The position numbers and the translations under genes are program-made. Shown here piece after piece: positions 9,770-19,580 of a DNA stretch of 64,000 nt. This stretch comes from Anolis sagrei. Taxonomy: Eukaryota > Chordata > Lepidosauria > Squamata > Anolidae. Each line of letters begins with the position of its first letter. Within the stretch, counting starts at the first letter, position 1. Under the pieces are notes generated by a model. That model had not been told where the DNA came from and made no database searches. It was given only the letters and a program-made list of their open reading frames with translations. The stretch lies in NCBI RefSeq assembly GCF_037176765.1, contig NC_090026.1, positions 127,304,252 to 127,368,251 on the forward strand, read 5' to 3'.

Positions 9770-10255
9770 CTTTATGTTATTTATATTCTGCCCTTCTCAC
9801 CCCACAGGTGACTCAGCGCGGATCACAATGCACATGGCAAACATGCAATGCCATAGACACACAACATATATAGACAGACACACAGAGGCTATTTAACTTT
9901 CCAGCTTCATGAGGGTATGCTTTTTGAATTCCAGTCACTGGGGGAGCTGTTGCTTCACCGTCCACTTGTGACAGCGATGGAGTACTTCCTCATTCTTTTG
10001 CACACTGCTGGAGATTTTTATGGCGTCGTAAATTAGTTAAATTAGCCTCCCCACATAAGCGGTACCTAAATTTCTTACTTGACAGATGCAACTGTTTTTC
10101 GGGCTGCAAAGGTCAACAGCAAGTTAGACAAATGGCTGGGAGCTTACTTCAACCTGGGCTTGCATCGAACTCATGACCTTTCGGTCAGTAGTGATTTTTT
10201 TAATGCAGCTCACTCCCAACCAGCTGTGCCACAACCAGTTGCCCTTATTACATGT
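9770..10255 (-). mobile_element. tRNA-derived SINE with L2-like tail
   Basis: Reverse-oriented relative of the 5041 SINE. It starts on the plus strand with TTATATTCTGCCCTTCTCACC and carries GCATCGAACTCATGACCTTT (B box reversed) and AACCAGCTGTGCCACAACC (A box reversed) at the right end. It lies just upstream of CCDC13 exon 2 in transcript order. Confidence 0.75.
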
Positions 10256-10344
10256 GTTGATTCATGAAATCTTTTCTCCAAAATTCTGTGATGGCCAACA
10301 ATGTAGAGGGAAAATCCTCTCCTCCAGTTGTTGTTGTTATTAAG

Positions 10345-11155
10345 CTAAAATTGCTGGAAGAAACATTAACAAGCTTAGATATGCAGATGATAAGACTTGG
10401 ATGGTTGAAAGTGAGGAGGACCTGAGGAGCCTTCTAACAAAGATGAAAGAAGAAAGTGCAAAAGCTGGGTGGCAGTTAAACATCAAAACAACAAAGATGA
10501 CGGCAAACAGATTGATTGATAACTGGCAAATAGAGGGAGAAAACATGGAGGCAGTGACAGACTTTGTATTTCTAGACACAAAGATGACTGCAGACGCAGA
10601 CTGCAGCCAGGAAATCAGAAGATGTTTCCTTCTTGGGAGGAGAGCAAGGACCGATCTCGATAAAATAGTGAAGAGTAGAGACATCACACGGCAACGAAGA
10701 TCCGCATAGTCAAAGCAATTGTATTCCTCGTAGTAACCTATGGATGTCAAAGCTGGACCATAGGGAAGGCTGAGTGAAGGAAGAGAGATGCTTTTGAACT
10801 CGTGCTGGAGGAAAGTTCTGAGAGTGCCTTGGACAGCAAGAAGATCCAACCAGTCCATAATCTATGAAATAAAGCCCAGCTGCTCACTGGAGGAAAGGAT
10901 ATTAGAAGCAAAGATAAAGTACTTTGGCCACATAATGAGAAGACAGGAAAGCTTAGAGAAGAGAATGATGCTGGGGAAAATGGAAGGAAAAAGGAAGAGG
11001 GGCTGACCAAGGGCAAGATGGATGGATGGCATCCTTGAAGGGACTGGCTTAACTCTGAAGGAGCTGGAGGTGGTCACGGCTGTCAGGGAGCTCTGGTGTG
11101 TGCTGGTCCAAGAGATCACAAAGAGTCGGAAGTGACTTAACGAATAAACAACAGC
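10345..11155 (+). mobile_element. BovB (RTE clade) LINE 3' end, broken
   Basis: Broken frames give the BovB C-terminal phrases KMKEESAKAGWQLN, CSQEIRRCFLLGRRA, YFGHIMRRQESLEKRMMLGK and a terminal EITKSRK-like end, followed by an AACAACAGC-type tail near 11150. The copy is 5'-truncated with several frameshifts. BovB is known from squamates and ruminants, with horizontal transfer proposed. Confidence 0.85.
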
Positions 11156-11204
11156 AACTATTCCAGTAACCTACAGAAAAAATACACATTTTTATATAAA
11201 AGGC

Positions 11205-11690
11205 CAGAGGTTTAGCACAGCTGGTAAATCATCAGTAATTATAAGATCTATCAACCAAAAGGTTGCAAGTTTGAAGCCCCGGGCTGGTGTGAGCTGCCAA
11301 CTGTCAGCCTAGTTCATTGTTTACCTAAGCAATTTGAAAACAGTGTTAGCTGTGATTAGAGAAATTAGGTACAGATTAAAAGCGGGGGAGGTGTTTTACG
11401 ATGCCATAAAGAAGATCAGAAAATGCTGGCGGACGAAAAGGAAGGAGGAAGTCCTGACATTTCTACGTCATAGAGGATAGAGCAACAGCATCTCCTGGAC
11501 TCGAGCCCAACCTTCCATGGTATCAAAAACAGCTGGACACTGAGTCGAAACAAACCACCTCCTTCTGTTCTGTTTGTCTGTGTATTGTCTATACAAAGTG
11601 GCATTGAATGTTTGCCGTGTATATGTACTGTGATCCGGCCTGAGTCCGGGGTGAGAAGAGCAGAATATAAATAAAGTGTTATAATTCATA
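11205..11690 (+). mobile_element. tRNA-derived SINE with L2-like tail
   Basis: It has AGGTTTAGCACAGCTGGTAAATC (A-box region) and AAGGTTGCAAGTTTGAAGCCC (B-box region), then GGCATTGAATGTTTGCC, GGCCTGAGTCCGG and AATATAAATAAAG near 11675. It is directly followed by an R4-type fragment. Confidence 0.8.
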
Positions 11691-11693
11691 TTA

Positions 11694-11930
11694 TTTGAAA
11701 CACAACAAGATGAGTCCACAGCAGACACTCTGCTGGCTGTTGAATTGGATCACACGTTGGACACTTCCCAAGTGTTTAGGACTGTGTGATGTATTGGCGA
11801 ATAATGCGTGCAGATCCCAGTAAGGTGGCCTTTTGCAGCTGGCAGATGGTAATTTTGTCAGCGTCGATTGTGTTTAAGTGCAGGCCAAGGTCTTTAGGCA
11901 CTGCACCCAGCGTGCCCATCATGACTGGGA
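11694..11930 (-). mobile_element. R4-type LINE, C-terminal end and 3' UTR
   Basis: On the minus strand it encodes a peptide ending MMGTLGAVPKDLGLHLN and CQLQKATLLGSARIIRQYI then stop. This pattern (a GALGAVP-like phrase followed by LLGTARILR) is typical of the C-terminus of R4/Dong-clade reverse transcriptases with a restriction-like endonuclease. It is 5'-truncated, abutting an ATT array at 11931-11976; the 3' side adjoins a SINE tail. Confidence 0.65.
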
Positions 11931-11931
11931 A

Positions 11932-11974
<43 letters not shown>

Positions 11975-11976
11975 GT
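11931..11976. repeat. (ATT)n microsatellite
   Basis: About 15 ATT units at the 5'-truncation point of the R4-type fragment. Confidence 0.9.
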
Positions 11977-12184
11977 ATTGTATTGTTTTTTCCCCAAAGA
12001 AAGCTCAAAGCATCTAATATGAAAAACCAATGTGTAAGTCATAGCGGAAGCATCCACACATTAAAACAGAATGTTCCACCCTGAGCTAACATTAGTCCTG
12101 GAATTCTGCATCTGATCACAGGGATGCAGTTAGTCATCGCAACACTATGTGACATGATATTTGCTTGTGGGTTATAGATGTCAT

Positions 12185-12440
12185 TTCCTAATTGGTTCTC
12201 TCATAAAAACATGGAAAAGGTTTATTAAAATTTATCTTTGCAGAAGAGACATCCTGCAGCATATTTTGCTCTTGTTTGTCAATGAATATCTCATCGAGTC
12301 CCAACCAATTCAACCTAGTTTGTGACAATCACAAAAATAAACGTTTCTGGAGCAGAATAGCAACTTTCAAAGGAAGGACCAAACAATAAAACAGGAAATA
12401 ACAGTTTCAAACCAGGAACAGAATATTGTTTTTTTTCTCC
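12185..12440 (+). mobile_element. Unclassified interspersed repeat, second copy
   Basis: It aligns by landmarks with 2228-2405 plus 3933-4030: AATTGGTTCTCTC, CATCCTGCAG, ACGTTTCTGGAG, AAAACAGGAAATAAC, AAACCAGGAACAG. There is no coding frame and no recognisable ends. Confidence 0.5.
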
Positions 12441-12564
12441 AAAGTTTGATATATAGCATAATCTCATTTTAACCATGCTCTTTTTGGGATTTTGGCACAT
12501 GTCTGAATGATCATGCTTGGTTTTAAGGGCACTGAAAATCAAACAATAATAAACCTATATAAGA

Positions 12565-13379
12565 CTAGCCATCCCCTGCCATGCGTTGCTGTGGCCCACA
12601 TAGGGGTTCTGTGTGGGAGGTTTGGCCCAATTCTATCGTTGGTGGGGTTCAGAATGCTCCTTGATTGTAGGTGAACTATAAATCCCAGAAACTACAACTA
12701 CCAAATGTCAAGATTCTATTTCCCCCAAACTCCACCAGTTTTCACATTTGGGCATACTGAGTATTCGTGTAGAGTTTGGTCTAGATCCATCATTGTTTGA
12801 GTCCACACTGGTCTCTGGATGTAGGTGAACTACAACTCCGAAAGCAAAGGACATTGCTCACCAAACCCTTCCAGTATTTTCTGTTGGCCATGGGAGAACT
12901 GTGTGCCAAGTTTGGTTCAATTCCATCATTTGTGGGGTTCAGAATGCTCTTTGATTGTAGGTGAACTATAAATCCCAGCAACTACAACTTCCAAATGTCA
13001 AGATTCTATTTTCCCCAAACTCCACCAGTGTGTACATTTGGGCATATTGAGTATTCATGTAGAGTTTGGTTCAGATCCATCATTGTTTGAGCCCACAGTG
13101 ATCTCTGGATATAGGTGAACTACAACTCCGAAAGCAAAGGACATTGCCCACCAATGTGGTTCAGTTCCATCGTTGGTGGGGTTCAGAATGCTCCTTGATT
13201 GTATTTGAACTATAAATCCCAGAAACTACAACTCCCAAATGACAAAAATCAATTTTTTTGAGTGAAGGACATACATAGGGTTGTTAGGTGTCTTGTGTCC
13301 AAATTTGGTGTCGATTCATCCAGTGGTTTTTGAGTTGTGTTAATCCCACAAACGAACATTACATTTTTATTTATACAGA
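12565..13379 (-). mobile_element. Short Helitron, non-autonomous
   Basis: The minus-strand 5' end TCTGTATAAATAAAAATGTA lies at 13379; the 3' end CTAG is at 12565-12568 after a GCATGGCAGGGGATGG-type segment. Flanking bases are A and T as expected. Internal blocks such as AACTACAACTCC and TTGATTGTAGGTGAACTATA are shared with the hAT elements at 33799 and 60265. A sister copy is at 16681-17575. Confidence 0.75.
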
Positions 13380-13448
13380 TGCATTGACCGCAGCATAGAA
13401 TTAATGCAGTTTCATACCACTTTAACTGCCATGGTTACCTGCTGTGTA

Positions 13449-13583
13449 ACAGGCATGGGCAAACTTGGGCCCTCCAGGTGTTTTGGACTTCAACTCCCAC
13501 AATTCCTAACAGCCTATCGGCTGTTAGGAATTGTGGGAGTTGAAGTCCAAAACACCTGGAGGTCCCAAATTTGTCCATGCCTT
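13449..13583. mobile_element. Near-perfect palindromic MITE
   Basis: AGGCATGGGCAAACTTGGGC at the left is answered by AAATTTGTCCATGCCT at the right, and the central arms (AATTCCTAACAGCC, then GGCTGTTAGGAATT) pair almost perfectly around a tiny loop. Relatives: 32425-32560 and half copies at 14513-14580 and 58078-58125. The CTGTGTAA and CTGTGGAG flanks could be a decayed 8-bp target duplication. Confidence 0.7.
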
Positions 13584-13671
13584 CTGTGGAGTCTTAGAAG
13601 TTTTAGTTTTACAAGTTCCTTAGCATTCTCTGCTTTTGTGGATGGCCAAACCTGCCTTGATTCTTCTTTAC

Positions 13672-13907
13672 CTTTTAAAAGGATCCTCCTTTGGCACTTC
13701 ACTCTCCTCCAGCATGGATAGGTTGAGGTCGTCTTGGACTCCAAACGTGTCCTGGCTGCTTTCCTTCAGGTTTTGCTGCTTCTCCTTCTTTCTCCCCATC
13801 AGAGCCTGCATTCGCTTTTGCTGCTGCTCCTGAAGGGTCTTGAACTGCATTTTTAAATTTTCGATCACTTCTTCGTTATCATCCATCGTTCACTTCTGGA
13901 GAGGGGA
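13672..13907 (-). CDS. CCDC13: CCDC13, first coding exon (coding 13672-13886)
   Basis: On the minus strand a TTGTTTTCGTTAG acceptor ends at 13908. After 21 nt of 5' UTR, ATG lies at 13886 with A at -3 and G at +4, and an in-frame TGA two codons upstream fixes the start. It encodes 71 residues (starting MDDNEEVIENLKMQFK, ending EDPFK) plus AG of an Arg codon before a GTAAAG donor at 13671. Human CCDC13, from memory, begins similarly (LRLQFKAMQEMQHKRLQ). The three exons total 507 nt, exactly 169 codons. In mammals the protein is a centriolar-satellite component needed for ciliogenesis and linked to PCM1 and CEP290. A PLE lies just 30 bp upstream of this acceptor. Confidence 0.92.
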
Positions 13908-13950
13908 CTAACGAAAACAACGAATGCAGAATGCAAACATCTCAAGAACA

Positions 13951-14491
13951 GGGACCACCAAACACAGCTTTGCCCAGACACGAATCAAGGAACATGAAAG
14001 GCACTGCAGACTATTTCAACCAGAGAAGTCAGCCATAGCAGAGCACCTGATGAACCAACCTGGACACAGCAGATTATTGGAGAACACAGAAATGCTGGAC
14101 AACTCAAACAACCACCATGTCAGACTACACAGAGAAGCCATTGAAACAGAATGTGGACAATTTCAACAGAAAGGAGGAAACCATGAAAATGAACAAAATC
14201 TGGCTAACAGTATTTAAAAAACTCTAAAATTACAACAGCAAAACAACAGAGAGTAAACAATCAGGAACATCTAATCACCTCTCAACAAAAGATTCCCCCA
14301 GGCACTGCCAAGCCATCAAATGCCATCAAGTCCTTTGTCCCACCCTGGTCATTCCACAGATATATAAACCCATTTTCCTAGTTCCAACAGACCTCACTAC
14401 CCCTGAGGATGCTTGCCATAGATGCAGGCGAAACATCAGGAGAGAATGCCTCTAGACCACGGCGATATAGCCCGAAAAAACTACAACAACC
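13951..14491 (+). mobile_element. PLE 3' part with 13-bp target duplication
   Basis: CATCTCAAGAACA flanks it at 13938-13950 and 14492-14504. It begins inside the GIY-YIG domain (ARTRIKEHERHCRLFQPEK-like, after the YIG motif) and runs through EKSAIAEHLMNQPGHS and NNHHVRLHREAIE to the terminal region (CTGAGGATG, GGCGAAACATC). The 5' truncation is in the endonuclease. The insertion lies in the intron before CCDC13 coding exon 1. Confidence 0.85.
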
Positions 14492-14639
14492 CATCTCAAG
14501 AACACCTTAAGGCAGGCATGGGCCAACTTGGGCCTTCCAGGTGTTTTGGACTTTAACTCCCACAATTCGTAACAGCCTAACAAAATCAACCTCTGCATTC
14601 ATTGACCTTGCAAAGGCATTCGAACAGAGAACCACAGTA

Positions 14640-14727
14640 CTTGGTTGTAGGTTCTTTCGGGCTATATGGCCATGTTCTAGAGGCATTCTCTCCTGACGTT
14701 TCACCTGCATCTATGGCAAGCATCTGC
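14640..14727 (-). mobile_element. PLE terminal region fragment
   Basis: TTGGTTGTAGGTTCTTTCGG to GCATCTATGGCAAGCATC is the reversed PLE terminus. A matching forward end (ATGGCCATACAGCCCGAAAAA, 15591-15623) lies beyond a LINE at 14730-15590, which may have inserted into a head-to-head PLE. Confidence 0.6.
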
Positions 14728-14729
14728 AA

Positions 14730-15590
14730 GGACATCTAATCATCCTTCAACAAAAAATTGCTTAATGGTGTAACATTAGAAAACGTTGACCATTTTCGTT
14801 CCTTTGCCAGCCACCTCTCCACAAATGTCAACACTGACACTGAAATACAACACCGCCTGAGCTCTGTGAGTGCAGCATTTTTCTGAATGAAGCAGAGAGT
14901 GTTTGAGGACAGGGACATCCGTAGGGAGACCAAGGTGAATTTTAATAAAGCTATTGTCCTCCCAACCCTACTATATGCCTGCGAGACGTGGACCATCTAC
15001 AGACGTCACATGCAACTCCTGGAACGATTCCATCAGCGCTGCCTCCAACAAATCCTGCAAATCTCTTGGGAAGACAAGCGGACAAATGTCAGCATGCTGG
15101 AAGAAGTAAAGACCACCAGCATTGAAGCTAATGTCCTCTGCCATCAACTCTGCTGGACTGGCCATGTTGTCCGGATGCCCGACCACCGTCTCCCAAAGCA
15201 GTTGCTCTATTTCGAACTCAAGAATGGAAAATGGAATGTAGGAGGACAGGAAAAGAGATTTAAAGACGGGCTCAAAGCCAACCTTAAAAACTCTGGCATA
15301 GACACTGAGATCTGGGAAGTCCTGGCCTGTGAGCGCTCCAGCTGGAGGTCAGCTGTGACCAGCAGTGCTGTGGAGTTTGAAGAGGCACGAATGGAGGGCG
15401 AAAGAGAGAAACGTGCCAAGAGGAAGGCACATCAAGCCAACCGTGACCGGGACCACCTTCCACCTGGAAACTGATGCCCTCACTGCGGGAGAAGATGCAG
15501 ATCAAGAATAGGGCTCCACAGTCACCTACAGACCCACTGACAGGATACTACCCTTGGGGGACTACGAGGGATCGCCTAAGTAAGTAAGTA
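14730..15590 (+). mobile_element. Non-LTR LINE, C-terminal end with zinc finger, clade unassigned
   Basis: A long frame (14887-15474) reads KAIVLPTLLYACETWTIYRR, LERFHQRCLQQILQISWEDK, HVVRMPDHRLPKQLLY and a KR-rich tail, then a degraded CPHCGRRCRS-like finger. These are conserved C-terminal phrases of a LINE family with five copies here. It ends in a GCCTAAGTAAGTAAGTAA tail. It resembles RTE-like C-termini only loosely, so I leave the clade open. Confidence 0.7.
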
Positions 15591-15623
15591 ATGGCCATAC
15601 AGCCCGAAAAACCTACAAAAACC

Positions 15624-16306
15624 TGAAGCAGAGAGTGTTTGAGGACTGGGACATCTGTAGGGAGACCAAGGTGCTTGTTTATAAAGTTATTGTCTTCCCA
15701 TCCTTGTTATACACCTGTGAAACGTGGACTGTCTACAGACATCACACTCAACTCCTGGAACGATTCCAGAAAATCCTGCAAATCTCTTGGGAAGAAGATG
15801 GGCGGACAAATGTCAGTGTGCTGGAAGAAGCAAAGACCACCAGCATTGAAGCGATGGTCCTCCGCCATCAACTCCGCTGGACCAGCCACGTTGTCCGGAT
15901 GCCTGACCACCGTTTCCCAAAGCAGTTGCTCTATTCCGAACTCAGGAACAGAAATCAGAATGTTGGTAGACAGGAAAAGAGATTTAAAGATGGACTCAAA
16001 GCCAACCTTAAAAACTGTGATATAGACACTGTGAACTGGGAGGTCAGCTGCCCTAACTGGAGGTCAGCTGTGACCAGCAGTGCTGTGGATTTTGAAGAGG
16101 AACAAATAGAGAGCAAAAGGGAGAAACATGCCAAGAAGAAGGTGCGTCAAGCCAACCCTGACCAGGATCACCTCCCACCTGGAAACCGATGTTCTCACTG
16201 CGGGAGAACATGTGGGTCAAGAATAGGGCTCTATAGACAGCTATGGACCCATCAGCAAGACACTATACTTGAAAGGCCATCCTACTCATACAACTTAACT
16301 AAATAA
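15624..16306 (+). mobile_element. Non-LTR LINE, second copy of the same family
   Basis: It encodes VFEDWDICRETKVLVYKVIV, LLYTCETWTVYRRH, LRWTSHVVRMPDHRFPKQLL and a C-terminal CSHCGRTCGSRIGLYRQ zinc-finger-like end. The frame is nearly open for 223 residues. Compared with the neighbour it lacks short blocks. It starts directly at the PLE end (15623). Confidence 0.7.
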
Positions 16307-16352
16307 GTAAGAGGCAGTTACAGAACTTTTCACAAAACACCAAAATATTTAC

Positions 16353-16535
16353 CTGGTGATGCTCCCAAGCAACACTTGTTGAAACTTCCTCTTGTCCCAC
16401 AACCATGAAACGTTGTATTTTTTCCAGCCTGGAAACTTTATTTGGGGTTTCCTTCCTCTTTTTAGTTGTGCGACTGGGAGAAGTAAGGCCTACAAAGGCT
16501 TCCAGCAGCGGCACAGGCCTCTCCTTGCATCCGCA
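16353..16535 (-). promoter_or_regulatory. CCDC13: Candidate CCDC13 5' UTR exon and promoter region
   Basis: On the minus strand CATCACCAG is followed by GTAAAT (donor at 16352), a good 5' splice site facing the coding-exon-1 acceptor 2.4 kb downstream. Upstream sequence (16480-16590) is unusually GC- and CpG-rich for this window and carries X-box-like sites. This placement of the transcription start is inference; no transcript evidence is available from sequence alone. Confidence 0.5.
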
Positions 16536-16537
16536 GC

Positions 16538-16567
16538 GTCCCCATGGCGACCGTTGCCAAGGGAAAC
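16538..16567. promoter_or_regulatory. Two adjacent RFX X-box-like sites
   Basis: GTCCCCATGGCGAC (16538-16551) fits the published X-box pattern GTHNYYATRRNAAC with one mismatch. GTTGCCAAGGGAAAC (16553-16567) has both half sites, with a one-base longer spacing. RFX factors drive ciliary genes, and CCDC13 is one. The sites lie just upstream of the candidate first exon. Confidence 0.5.
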
Positions 16568-16646
16568 GTCTAGACGCATCCGTAGGTCGCCGGGACACCT
16601 TCATGCAAATGCAAAAGCAGGCAGCCCTTTGCTTATATATCTTAAA

Positions 16647-16647
16647 G

Positions 16648-16680
<33 letters not shown>
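16647..16680. repeat. (TC)n then (TA)n microsatellite
   Basis: A TC run of about ten units passes into TATATATATA, ending at the Helitron end (A at 16680, CTAG at 16681). Confidence 0.9.
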
Positions 16681-17575
16681 CTAGCCGTTCCCTGCCAGGC
16701 GTTGCTGTGGCCGTTTGGTGATCTGGAAAATGAAGTAATGAGAAAGTGTTGGTTTCTAATATATGTAATTTCTTTATGCTTGTGAGTAAACAGTATTTCT
16801 TGCTGTTTCTTTGTCACTGTTGATGTGGAGATTGTCTGGTTTGCCTACTCTGGAACATGCAACATAACATTGTCCTTCTTTAGGGGTCCTTTTCAAATCT
16901 ATGATACTATATTTGTGTGTGAATCATATCTATCTATATCTATGGCTGGATGGCTCTCTGTCAGGAGGGCTTTGATTACGTTTTCTTGTCCTGAGGAAGG
17001 GAGTTGGATTGGATGGCCTTAAGTATTTTCTCTTGGGCATGGGGGTTCTGTGTGGGAAGTTTGCACCGACTCTGCCGTTCGTGGGGTTCAGAATGCTCTT
17101 TGATTGTAGGTGAACTATAAATCCCAGTAACTATAACTTCCAAATGTCAAGGTCTATTTCCCTCAAATTCCATCTGTGTTCATATTTGGGCATATGGAGT
17201 ATTCGTGCCAAGTTTGGTCCAGATCTATCATTGTCTTGAGTCCATAGTGCTCTCTGGATGTAGGTGAACTACAACTCCCAAACTCAAGGTCAATGCCCAC
17301 CAAATCCTTCCAGTATTCTCTGTTTGTCATTGGAGTTCTGTGTGCCAAGATTGGTTCAATTCCATCACTGGTGGAGTTCAGAATGCTATTTGATTGTAGG
17401 TGAACTATAAATCCCTGCAACTACAACTCCGAAATGACAACATCAATTTTTTTTTGAGTGATGGTTACTCCTTGGGTTGGTAGGTTTCTTGTGTCCAAAT
17501 TTGGCAGCAATTCGTCCAGTGGTTTTTGAGTTATGTTAATCCCACAAACGAACATTACATTTTTATTTATATAGA
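16681..17575 (-). mobile_element. Short Helitron, non-autonomous, sister of 12565-13379
   Basis: The minus-strand 5' end TCTATATAAATAAAAATGTA is at 17575 and the 3' CTAG at 16681-16684, preceded on that strand by GCCTGGCAGGGAACGG. Host A and T flank it. The interior shares GTGGGATTAACATAACTCAA-type and AATTCGTCCAGTGG-type blocks with the sister copy. Confidence 0.8.
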
Positions 17576-17624
17576 TTAAGCAGTTTTTATTCAAAGGAAA
17601 AGAAAAGAAAAGGGCAACATTATT

Positions 17625-17850
17625 ATTTGAAACACAACAAAATGAGTCCACAGCAGACACTCTGCTGGCTGTTGAATTGGATCCCTTCCCAAGTGTCTAG
17701 GACTGTGTGATGTATCGACGAATAATGCGTGCAGATCCCAGTAAGGTGGCCTTCAGCAGCTGGCAGATGGTAATTTTGTCAGCACCGATTGTGTTTAAGT
17801 GCAGGCCAAAGTCTTCAGGAACTGCACCCAGTGTGCCTATCACCTGGCAA
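17625..17850 (-). mobile_element. R4-type LINE 3' fragment
   Basis: It starts with TTTGAAACACAACAAAATGAG and contains GTGTGATGTATCGACGAATAA and AGCTGGCAGATGGTAATTTT, the same end as 11694-11930. It is 5'-truncated at about 17850. Confidence 0.65.
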
Positions 17851-17859
17851 GATTTCAAA

Positions 17860-18655
17860 ACAAGAACAACAAGGCATGCTTTCAGCTCATCTCTGTATCC
17901 TTATTCAAAATGCATGGGACTGAAGTTGTGCTGGTACAGCTGTACCAGGAGCTCCCACTTTATTTTCTTTCTGTTATCTGTTTGCAGTCATAGGGCAGGC
18001 CACCTGTCCATCATAATTAAGCTTTGGTTCCTCCCCTTGTTCAGGGCTCTGGGAGGGAAAGGAGCCATTTTTGGGGCAGTCTCGTATAAGGAAACTAAAC
18101 TATAGGACGTAGACCAGCTCGTCCCATAGAAAAGCTTCTTTTCTCAAGAACATCCGGGGACACAGAAACAGAAATTCCAGGGGAAAGGTCCCAAGGCTCT
18201 GGCTGAGAGCTCACAGCCTCTCAGCCTCACAGCAATCAGAGGGAAAACAGCCCTGAAGTTTTCAAAGAATTTTCAGAGAGAGGACAGTATTACAGATTCA
18301 CTGAACTCCAGCTGAAATATCTACAAGCCTCGGCTGGTTGGTCTACTCGATACCCAGATGCATTTGGAATCGGTAGTAGGACCCACACCGATGAGGCATA
18401 GATAGTAAACAGCCTGGGAGAGGTTAAATAGGGTTTTTTTTTCCATACAGAGAAAGTACAATTAATTAAAGTCAGGTACCAGCCCATTGAGGACTAGACC
18501 AATAAAGCCTTGCAGGGTTGCTTGAACAATTGAAGATTTGTTGCTTGTTCCATAATAAAGACTTTGTTGTATTATTAAAGACTCTAAAGACCATCACTTC
18601 AGAAAAATCCCTGAGAATCTCTCTTTGAGGCGCCCCTGGCTTCCCGCTGGGCTTA
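17860..18655 (+). mobile_element. LTR-retroelement fossil (LTR and start of interior)
   Basis: The right part has AATAAAG-type poly(A) signals (18508, 18553) followed by AATCCCTGAGAATC and a GGCTTCCCGCTGGGC segment that may be the primer-binding side. A relative lies in reverse at 21935-22555. It is a broken, incomplete copy. Likely Gypsy-type, not certain. Confidence 0.5.
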
Positions 18656-18704
18656 AAATATACATCCTATAGAAATGTGGCCCGCCCATTGTCATTTCAA
18701 TCGT

Positions 18705-18878
18705 GATTGTGTCTATTACTATTATTATTTTATTATTATTTTAATGTCATTTTGATAATGTTGTTGTTGTCTGATGTATATGCTCTGATTTTATTGCTGT
18801 ATTATGTTGTCCGGGCTAGGCCCCATGTAAGCCGCACCGAGTCCCCATTGGGGAGATGGTGGCGGGGTAGAAATAAAG

Positions 18879-18914
<36 letters not shown>
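18705..18914 (+). mobile_element. L2-type LINE 3' end with ATT tail
   Basis: GGCCCCATGTAAGCCGCACC, GAGTCCCCATTGGGGAGATG and GGGTAGAAATAAAG precede a TTA array (18878-18914). Confidence 0.7.
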
Positions 18915-19289
18915 GTGTCAATTCAGACAACATTTTGATCATGACAAGAAGAAAGGCAATATAGGATCTGACTCACAGGACTGATAATCAACAAACCGAC
19001 AGAGTCAGGAAATGGATAAGTAAAAACTAATAGAGGGAAGGATGAAATTAATTGAAATTATATATGCATATGGCTGGCATCCTGTTGTTGTGTGCCTTCG
19101 AGTTGTTGCAAACCTTGCTCCCGGATTCACTTCTAATGTCATCATATTTTTTAATATTGAAAAAGTTGCAAAATTCACACCACAGCATATTAAAAAAAAC
19201 AATAATCTAGGAGAAATACATGATGTGATAATAACACTGTTCAATACTATATGTGTTTACATATAAATCTTTTTGAACTGGTATTGGTA

Positions 19290-19580
19290 GAGGAATGATA
19301 ATAACACCGTGTGACAAAATTTGAAAAATGTTCTGTTCCTGGTTTGAAAGTGTTATTTCCTGTTTAATTGGGCAATACTTACTTTGAAAGTAGTTGTTAT
19401 ACTCCAGAAACTTTGTTTTTGTGGCTGCCACAAACTAAGTTGAATTGGTTGCAACTCGAGATATCAACTGAAAAACGAATGCAAAATGTGCTGCAAGACG
19501 TCCCACAAAAACAACCTTTTTGCAGTTTAGTAAACTTTTCCCGTGTTTTTAATAATAGAACCAATTAGAAAATGACATTT
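19290..19580 (-). mobile_element. Unclassified interspersed repeat, third copy
   Basis: Reverse complement landmarks of the 12185 copy: CTGTTCCTGGTTTGAAAGTG, CCTGTTTAATTGGG, CTCCAGAAACTTTG and AATAGAACCAATTAG. This copy shows the uninterrupted join that the 2228/3933 copy has lost to a PLE. Confidence 0.5.

Noticed and set aside
16299-16817. 172-residue minus-strand frame as a CCDC13 N-terminal extension
   Set aside because: The first coding exon has its own ATG with an in-frame stop just upstream, so sequence at 16.3-16.5 kb can only be 5' UTR. The frame also runs through a microsatellite and a Helitron end.
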